64,000 nt of DNA from Alkalibacterium putridalgicola. Its GTDB lineage: Bacteria > Bacillota > Bacilli > Lactobacillales > Carnobacteriaceae_A. The notes beneath the pieces were generated by a model. That model saw only the letters and a program-made list of their open reading frames with translations. It was not told the DNA's origin and did not search any database. The stretch lies in assembly GCF_900109825.1 (NCBI RefSeq), contig NZ_FOBL01000002.1, positions 59,784 through 123,783 of the forward strand. The letters are read 5' to 3'. Each line of letters begins with the position of its first letter. Within the stretch, counting starts at the first letter, position 1. The position numbers and the translations under genes are program-made. Positions 1 to 7,792 of the stretch are shown in pieces.

Positions 1-500
1 ATTTGGCTTCGTTCTGGTTGAATATCTCCGGGAGCTTATACCGCATCCTGATCATCCGCCACCTGTTTTCAGTGACCTTGGGGATATGGTATGCTTTGGA
101 AAAGTCGACCATCAAGCTGAAGTGGCTCGTTATTCCAGCTATTGCGAGTCTGGCGTACATCACGGCCGTCCACTACTATAACTGGGAGCTGATCGTAGAG
201 GAATACTGGCACAGTCAGCACGCCCCGTCCTATTTTTACGTGCTGTTCATCATCATGATCGGCATGAAGTATCTGGAAGTCGGCAAAGAGTCCCTCCTTG
301 AGAAGTTTTTTATACTGATCGGTCGGGCATCGCTGCATATCTACCTGACACAGATGTTTTACTTCTGGTTCCTGCACGAACACCTGCCGGATTTCAGCGG
401 CTTTATGTATCTTCTGATGTTTCTGACGATCCCCATCGCTTCAGGCATCGGTTTTTATCTGCTGGATGGCTACTTGAACAGGAGAGTCATTAAAAAGTAG
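1..500 (+). CDS. Acyltransferase family 3, C-terminal part (cut by window start)
   Basis: The frame is open from the first bases, so the gene begins before the window and only its last ~165 residues are visible. They form about four or five hydrophobic segments. Near residues 100-118 there is the pattern G-R-A-S-L-H-I-Y-L-T-Q followed by aromatic residues, typical of the last membrane helices of integral membrane acyltransferases (Acyltransferase_3 / OafA-like) that O-acetylate surface polysaccharides. The protein ends in a basic tail (NRRVIKK). It is followed directly by the hairpin element at 503-687. The family call rests on the C-terminal pattern only; the acceptor cannot be told. Confidence 0.7.
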   Translation, partial: LASFWLNISGSLYRILIIRHLFSVTLGIWYALEKSTIKLKWLVIPAIASLAYITAVHYYNWELIVEEYWHSQHAPSYFYVLFIIMIGMKYLEVGKESLLEKFFILIGRASLHIYLTQMFYFWFLHEHLPDFSGFMYLLMFLTIPIASGIGFYLLDGYLNRRVIKK

Positions 501-502
501 AT

Positions 503-687
503 CATACGCGCAGGCTTGCGCGTATGACCATCATGAAAAGCAGTTTGCGGGACAAGTGGCTAGTAATTTCTGGATCACTTGTCCCGCTGATCGGTTTACG
601 GACCAAGTGGTGCTCAGAGACTGTCCCACTTGTACCGCAAATGGCTATTCGGAACAAGTTTCAATCATAAAGAGTCTCACTTGTTCC
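503..687. repeat. Multi-hairpin element, copy 1
   Basis: Four consecutive inverted repeats lie just after the acyltransferase stop. Stem 1 pairs 503-511 with 518-526 (9 bp). Stem 2 pairs 547-558 with 576-587 (12 bp, arms gcgggacaagtg / cacttgtcccgc). Stem 3 pairs about 599-610 with 625-637 with a small internal loop. Stem 4 pairs 651-659 with 679-687. Stems 2-4 share the core ACAAGT/ACTTGT, degenerate in one arm of stem 3. A second copy with the same order of stems lies at 1307-1492. Function is unknown; it could be a structured RNA, a palindromic mobile repeat or an array of dyad protein sites. Confidence 0.8.
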
Positions 688-707
688 AAAAAGACCTTAA
701 TAAATTG

Positions 708-735
708 AAAAAGCCGCCAGCGATGGCGGCTTTCC
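708..735. terminator. Rho-independent terminator
   Basis: A 7-bp GC stem (713-719 with 724-730) with loop gcga is flanked by an A-run on the left and TTTCCTTTT on the right, so it could work in both directions: for the acyltransferase/hairpin transcript and for the minus-strand zinc-ribbon gene. The terminator at 3677-3704 has the same stem and flanks but the reverse-complement loop. Confidence 0.75.
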
Positions 736-899
736 TTTTAATAGATAAAATTCGGTACATGTGAGCAAATAGTATACTGCCGCTTGTACCGAATGTGTGT
801 ATATAGGAATAAACTGACTTTAAAGGTGAAGTAAGCAGCATGAAGTAAGGTGTTTTCTGTTCTATAAAATACAGAGGCACTGTAAAGACTTAAAGCGTT

Positions 900-1070
900 T
901 TACAGGTCGTATGGCGATCCGTCTGCTTTAATGTAAGTTTTCTTTTTGCATTTAGTGCAGCGTTGAGTATAACAATAGGAATGATGAGGGTGTTCTTTAA
1001 AGTTGGTCCCCTTTAGCGCTGATCTGCACTCCGGATTGCTGCAAGGGACAGACATCAGATTTGGGAGCAT
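900..1070 (-). CDS. Small zinc-ribbon-like protein (56 aa), function unknown
   Basis: This short minus-strand gene encodes a cysteine-rich basic protein with pairs C10..C15 and C38..C41, plus C33 and two histidines at 29-30, a layout expected of a small zinc ribbon. The start at 1070 was chosen because an AAGAAAGG site lies about 9 bases upstream on the minus strand; an in-frame ATG at 1079 would directly abut that site. It sits alone between the two copies of the multi-hairpin element, and the bidirectional hairpin at 708-735 is its likely terminator. I do not recognise the family beyond the metal-site pattern. Small proteins of this kind are often phage-derived or nucleic-acid binding. Confidence 0.55.
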   Translation of the reverse strand: MLPNLMSVPCSNPECRSALKGTNFKEHPHHSYCYTQRCTKCKKKTYIKADGSPYDL

Positions 1071-1306
1071 TTTATTCATCCTTTCTTTCTTTGAGTTTAA
1101 TGTAACGCTCAATAAGAAGGGAGTCAAGAATGTTTATAAAACACTGTTATTTTTTATGCATTAAGTGACAAAAAAGTGAAAAGTGCTTAGTGCTGTAACG
1201 CTTGAGCAAGGAAAAGTTAAACCATAAAACCAATCAAATCTAAATAATAAACGCATAAAATTATCAGGAAGGGTATGATTTTGTATTAATATACTTTTAG
1301 GGGGAA

Positions 1307-1492
1307 CAAAGGCGCAGGCGTGCGCGTTTGAACATCATAAAAAACGTTTTGCGGTACAAGTGACAAGGATATTCTTCCGCACTTGTACCGCTGATTCATA
1401 TTCGGAGCGAGTGAACTCCCCCAAAAATACCACTTGATCCATAACCGGCTATTCAGTACAAGTTGCAGCGTTAAAAAGACAAACTTGTATTG
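1307..1492. repeat. Multi-hairpin element, copy 2
   Basis: This copy has the same four-stem order as 503-687: stem 1 at 1307-1315/1322-1330, stem 2 at 1351-1362/1380-1391 (12 bp perfect, arms gcggtacaagtg / cacttgtaccgc), a weaker stem 3 around 1404-1413/1431-1440, and stem 4 at 1454-1464/1482-1492. Linkers are also related (CCGCTGAT after stem 2, GGCTATTC before stem 4). In stem 2 a G:C pair of copy 1 is replaced by T:A, so pairing is kept. The rest of the interval 1071-1771 is AT-rich and holds only the promoter of the next gene. Confidence 0.8.
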
Positions 1493-1663
1493 AGTATCAT
1501 ATAAGTAGTTAATATACAGATCCTGGCACTTTAAAATACGTGAAGTCGTTAAATTTGTTATAGTTCACTTATCTCTGTTAATAAATTGTTATCTTACGAC
1601 GAGCAATATATTGAAATTGTGTACTCAATGTTGTTTACGCAGTCATAAAACTGTACAAGACGA

Positions 1664-1672
1664 TGCTATAAT
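1664..1672 (+). promoter_or_regulatory. Extended -10 promoter for the LtaS-like gene
   Basis: TGCTATAAT fits the TGnTATAAT extended -10 form; no convincing -35 box is seen 17 bases upstream. It would give a leader of about 90 bases. Confidence 0.45.
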
Positions 1673-1771
1673 AGAGGTTTTTTTCATCATTTTATAATAA
1701 TATTTACAAATCATACAAAGAATAGTATAGTGGTATAGATATTAATAATCATAGAGAGGTTGAATATTATA

Positions 1772-3634
1772 ATGATAAATAAAGAGAAATACGCGGGACG
1801 GGTGTTTAGATATTTCCTCTTTGGTATATTTGTTTCTTTGATATCAGCATTCGTCATGCAGTATTTTTTTACTCAGTTTAATTTTCAAGACACATACTTT
1901 TTTGTTTTTCATTCTCACACAAAGCTCTTTTTATATGGTGCAGGACTACTTTTCGTAGTATACATGTGGTTAACAGCGCTTACAGGAAGCTCTGTTTTAG
2001 GAAGTTCCATACTAATGTTTTTATCTATACTTTTAAGTTTAACCTCCTATGTGAAATATCAATATCGTGTTGAACCTCTATATCCAAATGAATTAGGAAT
2101 GGTTACAAATCTTTCGGAACTAGCTACTATGGTCAGTACAGCAGACATATTAATGGCAGCTGGGGTAATACTGCTTACATCAATAACGACTTTTATATTA
2201 TATAAAAAATTTTCAACTAAAAAAGAATACATTTCTCCAAAGACAGTTCATTATGGCTGGAGGATTTTAACACTTATTATTTCAACTTTTTTTATGATCT
2301 ATGTCACTCATTTTAATGGTTCAGGTAATCAAATCAAGGAACATTTTTCCAACTATACCAGATGGGTAACATATAACCAGAATATGAATTATCAGCGGAA
2401 TGGTTTTATAGCAGGTTTCTTATATAATTTAGGAACAGTAAATATGGAAGAGCCTGAAGACTATTCAAGAGATGAAATAGAGAGAATTTACAAAAAATAT
2501 TTAGAGGAAGCTGAAAAAATCAACCAAAATAGGACTCAAAGTAAGATAAATACTAATCTTATATATATTATGAATGAATCGTTTTCTGATCCCACTAAAA
2601 TTAATGGTTTTTCAACGGATCAGGATCCAATTCCTTATACAAGAGAACTTTTGAATAATACACTGAGCGGAGAGTCTTTAGCATTGAATATTGGTGGCGG
2701 CACAGCCAATAGTGAGTTTGAAGCACTTACCAGTCTTTCAAAGGAACCTTTTAGAGTGAGTGTTCCATTCGTTGAAGCCGTTAATATTATGCACAAGGTC
2801 CCATCTATTGTAAAAAAAGCAAACAATGATAAATTAACGACAACAGCTATTCATCCCTACGATCCAACGTTGTACAGACGTTTATCAGTATACGAAAAAT
2901 TGGGTTTTAGCGAATTTTTATATGCAAAAAATATGAAAAATACTGAGAAGATGGGAAATAGCCGACATATTTCTGATCGTTCTGCATATAAAGAAAGTAT
3001 AGAAGTAATTGAAAAAACTGAAGAAAAAGATTTTATTCATCTCGTAACCATGCAAAATCATGGTCCTTACCAAGGAAAGTACGAAGATCTTAAATTCAGT
3101 ACTAACGCTAATGGTACCGAATCGAGCTTGGAGGCGGATAGTTACCTTGAAGATCTTCACAATAGCGATTTAGCACTAAAAGAGTTCTTAGAATATTTAG
3201 AAAATCAAGAAGAAGAGTTTTTAGTTGTATTTTGGGGTGATCACCTTCCTGGTATTTATAGCGAAGAAGTTCTTAGTGAAAACAGTGATTTAAATATGAG
3301 AGAAACACCATTATTTTTCTACTCTAATAAGCAAGAACTATCTGGAGATGTTGGAACAATAAGCCCGATGTTTCATACTAATCAAGTTCTTGATATATTA
3401 GATATTGAGGTATCTCCTTATGAAGCTTTGGTAGATAATCTAGAACAGAAATTGCCTGGTCTTAACGGAGGAGTATACTTGGAGAGAAATAGTGAAAAAG
3501 TCATTTCATCCAGAAATGAATTAAGCAAAGAAGCCCAAGCTATACTCAAAGATTTTAACTTAGTTCAATATGACATTGTTTCAGGCAATGAGTACGGTAA
3601 GAAGTTAGGTCTTTTTGAAATCAAAAGCCAATAA
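1772..3634 (+). CDS. LtaS-type glycerophosphotransferase / sulfatase-fold membrane protein
   Basis: The protein has about five N-terminal membrane helices (residues ~10-190) followed by an extracytoplasmic sulfatase-fold domain. Visible motifs are MNESFSDP with the metal-binding glutamate (E269), GGGTANSEFE with the catalytic threonine (T311), TMQNHGPY and WGDHLPG (D490, H491). These match the Mn-binding and nucleophile positions known for lipoteichoic acid synthase. The family transfers glycerol-1-phosphate from phosphatidylglycerol to a growing chain or sugar outside the membrane. ATG 1772 is preferred because GAGAGG ends at 1759; a TTG at 1760 would touch it. The GGGTANSEFE variant is typical of LtaS paralogues, so it may decorate a polysaccharide rather than make lipoteichoic acid. 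Confidence 0.85.
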   Translation: MINKEKYAGRVFRYFLFGIFVSLISAFVMQYFFTQFNFQDTYFFVFHSHTKLFLYGAGLLFVVYMWLTALTGSSVLGSSILMFLSILLSLTSYVKYQYRVEPLYPNELGMVTNLSELATMVSTADILMAAGVILLTSITTFILYKKFSTKKEYISPKTVHYGWRILTLIISTFFMIYVTHFNGSGNQIKEHFSNYTRWVTYNQNMNYQRNGFIAGFLYNLGTVNMEEPEDYSRDEIERIYKKYLEEAEKINQNRTQSKINTNLIYIMNESFSDPTKINGFSTDQDPIPYTRELLNNTLSGESLALNIGGGTANSEFEALTSLSKEPFRVSVPFVEAVNIMHKVPSIVKKANNDKLTTTAIHPYDPTLYRRLSVYEKLGFSEFLYAKNMKNTEKMGNSRHISDRSAYKESIEVIEKTEEKDFIHLVTMQNHGPYQGKYEDLKFSTNANGTESSLEADSYLEDLHNSDLALKEFLEYLENQEEEFLVVFWGDHLPGIYSEEVLSENSDLNMRETPLFFYSNKQELSGDVGTISPMFHTNQVLDILDIEVSPYEALVDNLEQKLPGLNGGVYLERNSEKVISSRNELSKEAQAILKDFNLVQYDIVSGNEYGKKLGLFEIKSQ

Positions 3635-3676
3635 TAAAAATCATTATTGTGTTATTTTCTTCTCTGTTATAAAGAA

Positions 3677-3704
3677 AAAAGCCGCCATCGCTGGCGGCTT
3701 TCCT
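3677..3704. terminator. Bidirectional terminator between convergent genes
   Basis: Stem 3681-3687 with 3692-3698, loop tcgc, A-run on the left and TTTCCTT on the right. It lies between the LtaS-like gene and galE, which converge here, and can serve both. Confidence 0.8.
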
Positions 3705-3713
3705 TATAGTCTT

Positions 3714-4727
3714 TTAACTCTCGTATCCGTTCGGATTCGATTTCTGCCAGCGCCATGAGTCACGGCACATGTCTTCGATCGAATAGGTGGCTTCCCAGCC
3801 GAGTTCGTTTTTGGCTTTAGTAACGTCGGCGTAGCTGGTGGCGATGTCGCCGGGACGGCGGTCGACGATTTCGTGTGGGATCTCAACATCATTGGCATTT
3901 TCGAATGCATGGATCACATCCAGCACGGAATAACCTTTACCGGTCCCTAAATTATAAGCTTCGACGCCGGTCATGCCCATGACTTTCTCCAACGCCTTGA
4001 TATGGCCTTTCGCCAGGTCGACCACGTGGATGTAGTCGCGCACGCCGGTCCCGTCATGTGTATCGTAGTCTGAACCAAACACAGATAGCTTCTCGCGCTT
4101 TCCGACAGCGACCTGAGTGATATACGGCATCAGGTTGTTCGGGATGTCGTTAGGGTCTTCGCCGATACGTCCGGATACGTGGGCGCCGATCGGGTTGAAG
4201 TAACGCAATAATGCGGCACTCCACTGATTGTCAGCGATATACTGATCCTGGATGAACTGCTCGATGAACATTTTTGTCGTGCCGTAAGGATTTGTTGTCG
4301 ACAGGGGCATGTCTTCAGTGAACGGCGCTTCATTCGTCATACCGTAAACTGTGGCACTTGAACTGAAGACGATTTTCTTCACGTTGTATTCGTTCATCAG
4401 CTCCATCAACACGATCGTGCCGTTCAGATTGTTGCTGTAATATTTCAGCGGCTGGGCCACAGATTCGCCGACGGCTTTGTAGCCGGCAAAGTGGATTACC
4501 GCGTCCAGTTCGTGCTGCTCAAAGACCTCGCGCAGGGCTTCCTTGTCGCAGATATTCACTTCGTGGAAAGGGATGTCTTTTCCTGTGATGTCTTTCAGAC
4601 GTTTCAGGACTTCCGGTTTTGAGTTGGAATAGTCGTCAACGATCACCACATCATATTTTTTTTCGATGAGTTCAACGACCGTGTGGCTGCCGATATAACC
4701 GGCACCACCTGTAACTAATATAGCCAT
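3714..4727 (-). CDS. galE: UDP-glucose 4-epimerase
   Basis: This 337-residue extended short-chain dehydrogenase interconverts UDP-glucose and UDP-galactose (often also UDP-GlcNAc/GalNAc). It has the NAD-binding GGAGYIGS at residues 7-14, SSSATVYG around 122-129, and the catalytic YxxxK as Y148-G-T-T-K152. GEDPNDIPNNLMPYI and GVRDYIHVVDLA are also typical of GalE. An AAGGAG site stands 8 bases before ATG on the minus strand. It is the only minus-strand gene among the sugar genes and is transcribed away from the locus starting at 5021. It supplies galactose or GalNAc precursor to neighbouring glycosyltransferases. Confidence 0.95.
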   Translation of the reverse strand: MAILVTGGAGYIGSHTVVELIEKKYDVVIVDDYSNSKPEVLKRLKDITGKDIPFHEVNICDKEALREVFEQHELDAVIHFAGYKAVGESVAQPLKYYSNNLNGTIVLMELMNEYNVKKIVFSSSATVYGMTNEAPFTEDMPLSTTNPYGTTKMFIEQFIQDQYIADNQWSAALLRYFNPIGAHVSGRIGEDPNDIPNNLMPYITQVAVGKREKLSVFGSDYDTHDGTGVRDYIHVVDLAKGHIKALEKVMGMTGVEAYNLGTGKGYSVLDVIHAFENANDVEIPHEIVDRRPGDIATSYADVTKAKNELGWEATYSIEDMCRDSWRWQKSNPNGYES

Positions 4728-4905
4728 GAGTTTCGCTCCTTCATAAGTAGTATTTTTTACTAAATTTTACTCTTTATTTTACTCCCCTCATTGTACCACA
4801 GACATCTGTTTCCGTGCATCGATATTCTTATTAGATAACAAAACGGTTAAACTCTATCGACAAATGTAAAGAATTAATGAAAACTCTAGTTATAGACAGA
4901 AACTG

Positions 4906-4914
4906 TGGTATAAT
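4906..4914 (+). promoter_or_regulatory. Extended -10 promoter of the first polysaccharide locus
   Basis: TGGTATAAT matches the extended -10 consensus exactly and lies about 105 bases before the first glycosyltransferase, in the divergent gap between galE and that gene. The -35 is poor. The rest of the gap 4728-5020 is AT-rich with nothing else evident. Confidence 0.6.
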
Positions 4915-5020
4915 TTGCTGTAATTGAAAAATCCATACCTATATGAAATCATAAATATAAACGTACGAAAGAGTTTCAAGAAGCAGCAGTTAAAAGCATC
5001 AAATAGAGAGGACTTGAGTT

Positions 5021-6073
5021 ATGTTTGAAGTTTCCATCATCATGCCGGTGTACAACGTCAAGGAACATCTAGCGAGGGCGATCGAATCGGCCTTGAATCA
5101 GAAAAAAATACTCACTGAAATCATTCTTGTTAACGACGGGTCGACCGACGGCTGTGCAGAGATCTGTGACGACTATGCTCAGCGCGAACCTCTCTTAGTC
5201 AAAGTGATCCATCAGGAAAACAAAGGATCAGGCCCCGCGCGCAATGCCGGACTGGACCAGGCGATCGGCAAATATATTTATTTTGCAGATCCCGATGATT
5301 ATTTTGACAACAACCTTTTGCAGGAAAACTGCCGCCTGGCCAAAGAAGCAGAGCCCGATATGGTGGTTTTCGGCTACACACAGGAAAAGGCGTCAGATCC
5401 TTTAGACCGTGAAATAAAACTGCCGAACTTCCCGCAGCTGACGACCCAAGAAGGGTTCCGCCAGCACTTTGGCAATGTCTACCATTTTTCTCCCTATGCT
5501 CTATGGAACAAGCTCTATAAAAGAAAATTTCTGAAAAAGCACCACATTCGTTTCACGAGTCAGAAGACCGGACAGGATGCGCTCTTTAATATCGACGTCT
5601 TCAAGCACCTGTCATCCGTCGCCGTCAACCGGAAAGCCTACTATCACTACGTTTCCCACGAAGGATCATCGGTGAACCGGTACCGTCCGGAGCGTTATCT
5701 GATGGAACAGAACATCGCAGAAGCCTTTGAACAGCTGATGAGTGAGTGGGGCGAAGAAGGGACCTTCGCCAATCTGATCGGTGAAGAGTATTTCAATACG
5801 CTCTACCTTGAAACGGCCAATCTGGTCCACAGAGACTGCCCGCTTTCCGATGAAGAGAAAATTAAACGTCTGATTGATATCTGGCAGACCATCGGAATCA
5901 CAAAAATAGTCCCTTATAAACAGAGCGACCATAATCCGTTTAGACGCCTGCTGCTCAGCACCTATAAGCAGCAGAACTTCAATCAGGCACTACGCCTGAT
6001 GAAGAGCCGCAATCAGGTCGCCAGACGCTACACGAAAGTATTCAGTAAAGTGAGAACCTTTTTTAAAAATTAA
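5021..6073 (+). CDS. Glycosyltransferase family 2
   Basis: This 350-residue cytoplasmic GT-A glycosyltransferase carries the family-2 opening SIIMPVYN at residues 5-12, VNDGSTDG around 37-44 and the metal-binding ADPDD at 89-93. ENKGSGPARNAG (66-77) is the usual nucleotide-sugar-binding stretch. It adds a sugar, identity unknown, to a lipid-linked repeat unit. A GAGAGG site precedes ATG 5021. It is the first gene behind the 4906 promoter; an IS1380 copy now lies between it and the next gene (flippase), so the two may no longer be efficiently co-transcribed. Base composition is richer in G+C than the Wzy/WbaP part of this region. Confidence 0.9.
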   Translation: MFEVSIIMPVYNVKEHLARAIESALNQKKILTEIILVNDGSTDGCAEICDDYAQREPLLVKVIHQENKGSGPARNAGLDQAIGKYIYFADPDDYFDNNLLQENCRLAKEAEPDMVVFGYTQEKASDPLDREIKLPNFPQLTTQEGFRQHFGNVYHFSPYALWNKLYKRKFLKKHHIRFTSQKTGQDALFNIDVFKHLSSVAVNRKAYYHYVSHEGSSVNRYRPERYLMEQNIAEAFEQLMSEWGEEGTFANLIGEEYFNTLYLETANLVHRDCPLSDEEKIKRLIDIWQTIGITKIVPYKQSDHNPFRRLLLSTYKQQNFNQALRLMKSRNQVARRYTKVFSKVRTFFKN

Positions 6074-6087
6074 ACAGGAAAAGAAAT

Positions 6088-7766
6088 CCTGAATTATTCA
6101 TAGTTTAAATCTAAATCTGTGTTTATCGTTGATGTTCTCAACTTTCTTTTCCTCTTTTTTCTTCACCCATTGGGTGAGGAAAAAAGGATACAAAAAGAGC
6201 ACACTCTGTGTTAATGTAAAGTCATCCAAAACCAACAAAAACAGAGGTGTGCTCTTATATGGAAACTTTACAAGAAAAATCGCTAAAATTCAACTCAAAT
6301 ATAATTGTATCTAACGATGGTGGTCAATTATCCAATGATGCCGGGCTTCTTTTGCTTTTTGAATTTATACACAACATCAACTTTGATGCGTTGCTTGACG
6401 AACACTTCCATCTAAATGATTCTCGTGCCTATTGTATTCACGAATACGAAGATATCTTGAAACAATTGATTGTCCAACTGATCGCTGGGTATCCGCAAGA
6501 TTCGGCTGCGAACCGACTACGTTTAGATCCTATTCTAAAGCAAGGACTGGAGAAAGAGCAGCTCGCTTCTCAATCCATGATTTCTCGTTTTATAAATGAA
6601 CTAACAGAAGAGAATGTCAGTCAATTCCAACAAATCGCTAAAGTTTTAGCGGATCAGTGGCTTCACCATACGAATACTCAACACATGATTATTGATGTCG
6701 ACTCTACCCATTCGGATACTTTTGGCAATCAAGAATACACAGATTTCAATACCCATTATGGTACCAATGGGTACCACCCTTTAGTCGCTTTTGACGGATT
6801 AACGGGCTTGTTTTTAGATGCCCAACTTCGCCCTGGGAATGTGTATACGTCTAATGCGGCAGAAGGTTTCTTAGCCTCTATTATTCAACAGTACAAGAAG
6901 CATTCATGTGATATGTTTCTAACGGTTCGTGGGGATAGTGGCTTTGCCAAACCTGAGATTTATTCCCTTTGTGAAGAAGAATACGTCAAGTATCTGATTC
7001 GATTGAAAGTCAATAAAAAGCTGAAAGACCTCGCACACCGTCACGTTCTTTATGGGGAAACCACTGACTTCACAAAGGAAGAACATCAATATTTCATGAT
7101 GGACTATCAAGCGGGCAGTTGGACATCCTCACGGAAAGTAGCTGTAAAAGCCACTCGTGAAGCAGGCAATCTGTTATTTTCGAAGTATGAGTTTATCGTC
7201 ACCAACTTCCATGGGCTTTCAGCCGATGTCGTATTTAAGTTGTATCAAAAACGAGGAACGATGGAAAATTGTATCAAAGAAATCAAGAATGGGTTTGCCT
7301 TTGATAAAACCGACAGTTCCACCTTTGTGGCCAATCAAGCCCGTATGATGATCAGTTGTGTAGCTTACAACTTGGTTCATCTGATGAAAGAAACCACCTT
7401 CCCAAAGGAAGTGAAGCGTTCAACCATTTCAACGATTCGTTTCAAACTCTTTCATATTGCCGGAAGATTGACGAGTCACGCTCGACAACTACGGGTTCGC
7501 TTGGCGACCTCTCATGTCTTTGATTCTCTCTTTTGGGAAGTGCTTGAGAACATACAGTCATTGGTTCTTTTGCATTAGGTTCGTCAGCTACCCTCAATTT
7601 TTTTGAGTTCTGTATGACCAAGGGGGCCGTATACCCTTTTTTAGAAAGAAAACGAGTCCTGCCTTCTAAAGAACTTCTATTCAAGGCTTTTGAGATGGAT
7701 AATCGCTCAAAACAACGAAAATATTCGGTAAAATACTTATCCACAGAAAGCTATGAATTATTCAGG
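6088..7766 (+). mobile_element. IS1380-family insertion sequence, copy 1 (complete)
   Basis: A 1679-bp element with perfect 15-bp terminal inverted repeats: cctgaattattcata at 6088-6102 and tatgaattattcagg at 7752-7766. It is flanked by the 4-base direct repeat AAAT (6084-6087 and 7767-7770), a target-site duplication. It encodes one intact transposase. Both ends and gene look functional, and the perfect duplication suggests a fairly recent insertion between the GT2 and flippase genes. Confidence 0.93.
6259..7578 (+). CDS. IS1380-family transposase
   Basis: This 439-residue DDE transposase has the catalytic acids visible in VDSTHSDTFG (first D, ~residue 148), RGDSGF (second D) and RGTMENCIKEIK (E), plus the family opening FNSN..VSNDGG.LSNDAG. 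It inserts the element through cut-and-paste of its terminal repeats. ATG 6259 was chosen; a GTG four codons upstream overlaps the ribosome binding site AGAGGTG. It is nearly the same protein as the broken copy at 56854-58172 and a clearly more distant relative of the one at 43731-45050. Confidence 0.93.
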   Translation: METLQEKSLKFNSNIIVSNDGGQLSNDAGLLLLFEFIHNINFDALLDEHFHLNDSRAYCIHEYEDILKQLIVQLIAGYPQDSAANRLRLDPILKQGLEKEQLASQSMISRFINELTEENVSQFQQIAKVLADQWLHHTNTQHMIIDVDSTHSDTFGNQEYTDFNTHYGTNGYHPLVAFDGLTGLFLDAQLRPGNVYTSNAAEGFLASIIQQYKKHSCDMFLTVRGDSGFAKPEIYSLCEEEYVKYLIRLKVNKKLKDLAHRHVLYGETTDFTKEEHQYFMMDYQAGSWTSSRKVAVKATREAGNLLFSKYEFIVTNFHGLSADVVFKLYQKRGTMENCIKEIKNGFAFDKTDSSTFVANQARMMISCVAYNLVHLMKETTFPKEVKRSTISTIRFKLFHIAGRLTSHARQLRVRLATSHVFDSLFWEVLENIQSLVLLH

Positions 7767-7792
7767 AAATAACAGCCGAGGAGTCAACCGCT

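Noticed and set aside
677..880. Minus-strand open frame of 67 codons
   Set aside because: It overlaps the terminator hairpin, has no ribosome binding site and no recognisable motif.
503..1492. CRISPR-like repeat array
   Set aside because: Repeats are inverted stems of varying sequence in two large copies, without regular spacers or cas genes.
1760..1771. TTG start for the LtaS-like gene
   Set aside because: The TTG directly touches the GAGAGG site; ATG 1772 has usable spacing.
7442..7744. Minus-strand frame in the right part of IS1380 copy 1
   Set aside because: It lies opposite the transposase end and IS tail and has no binding site; it is a shadow frame.
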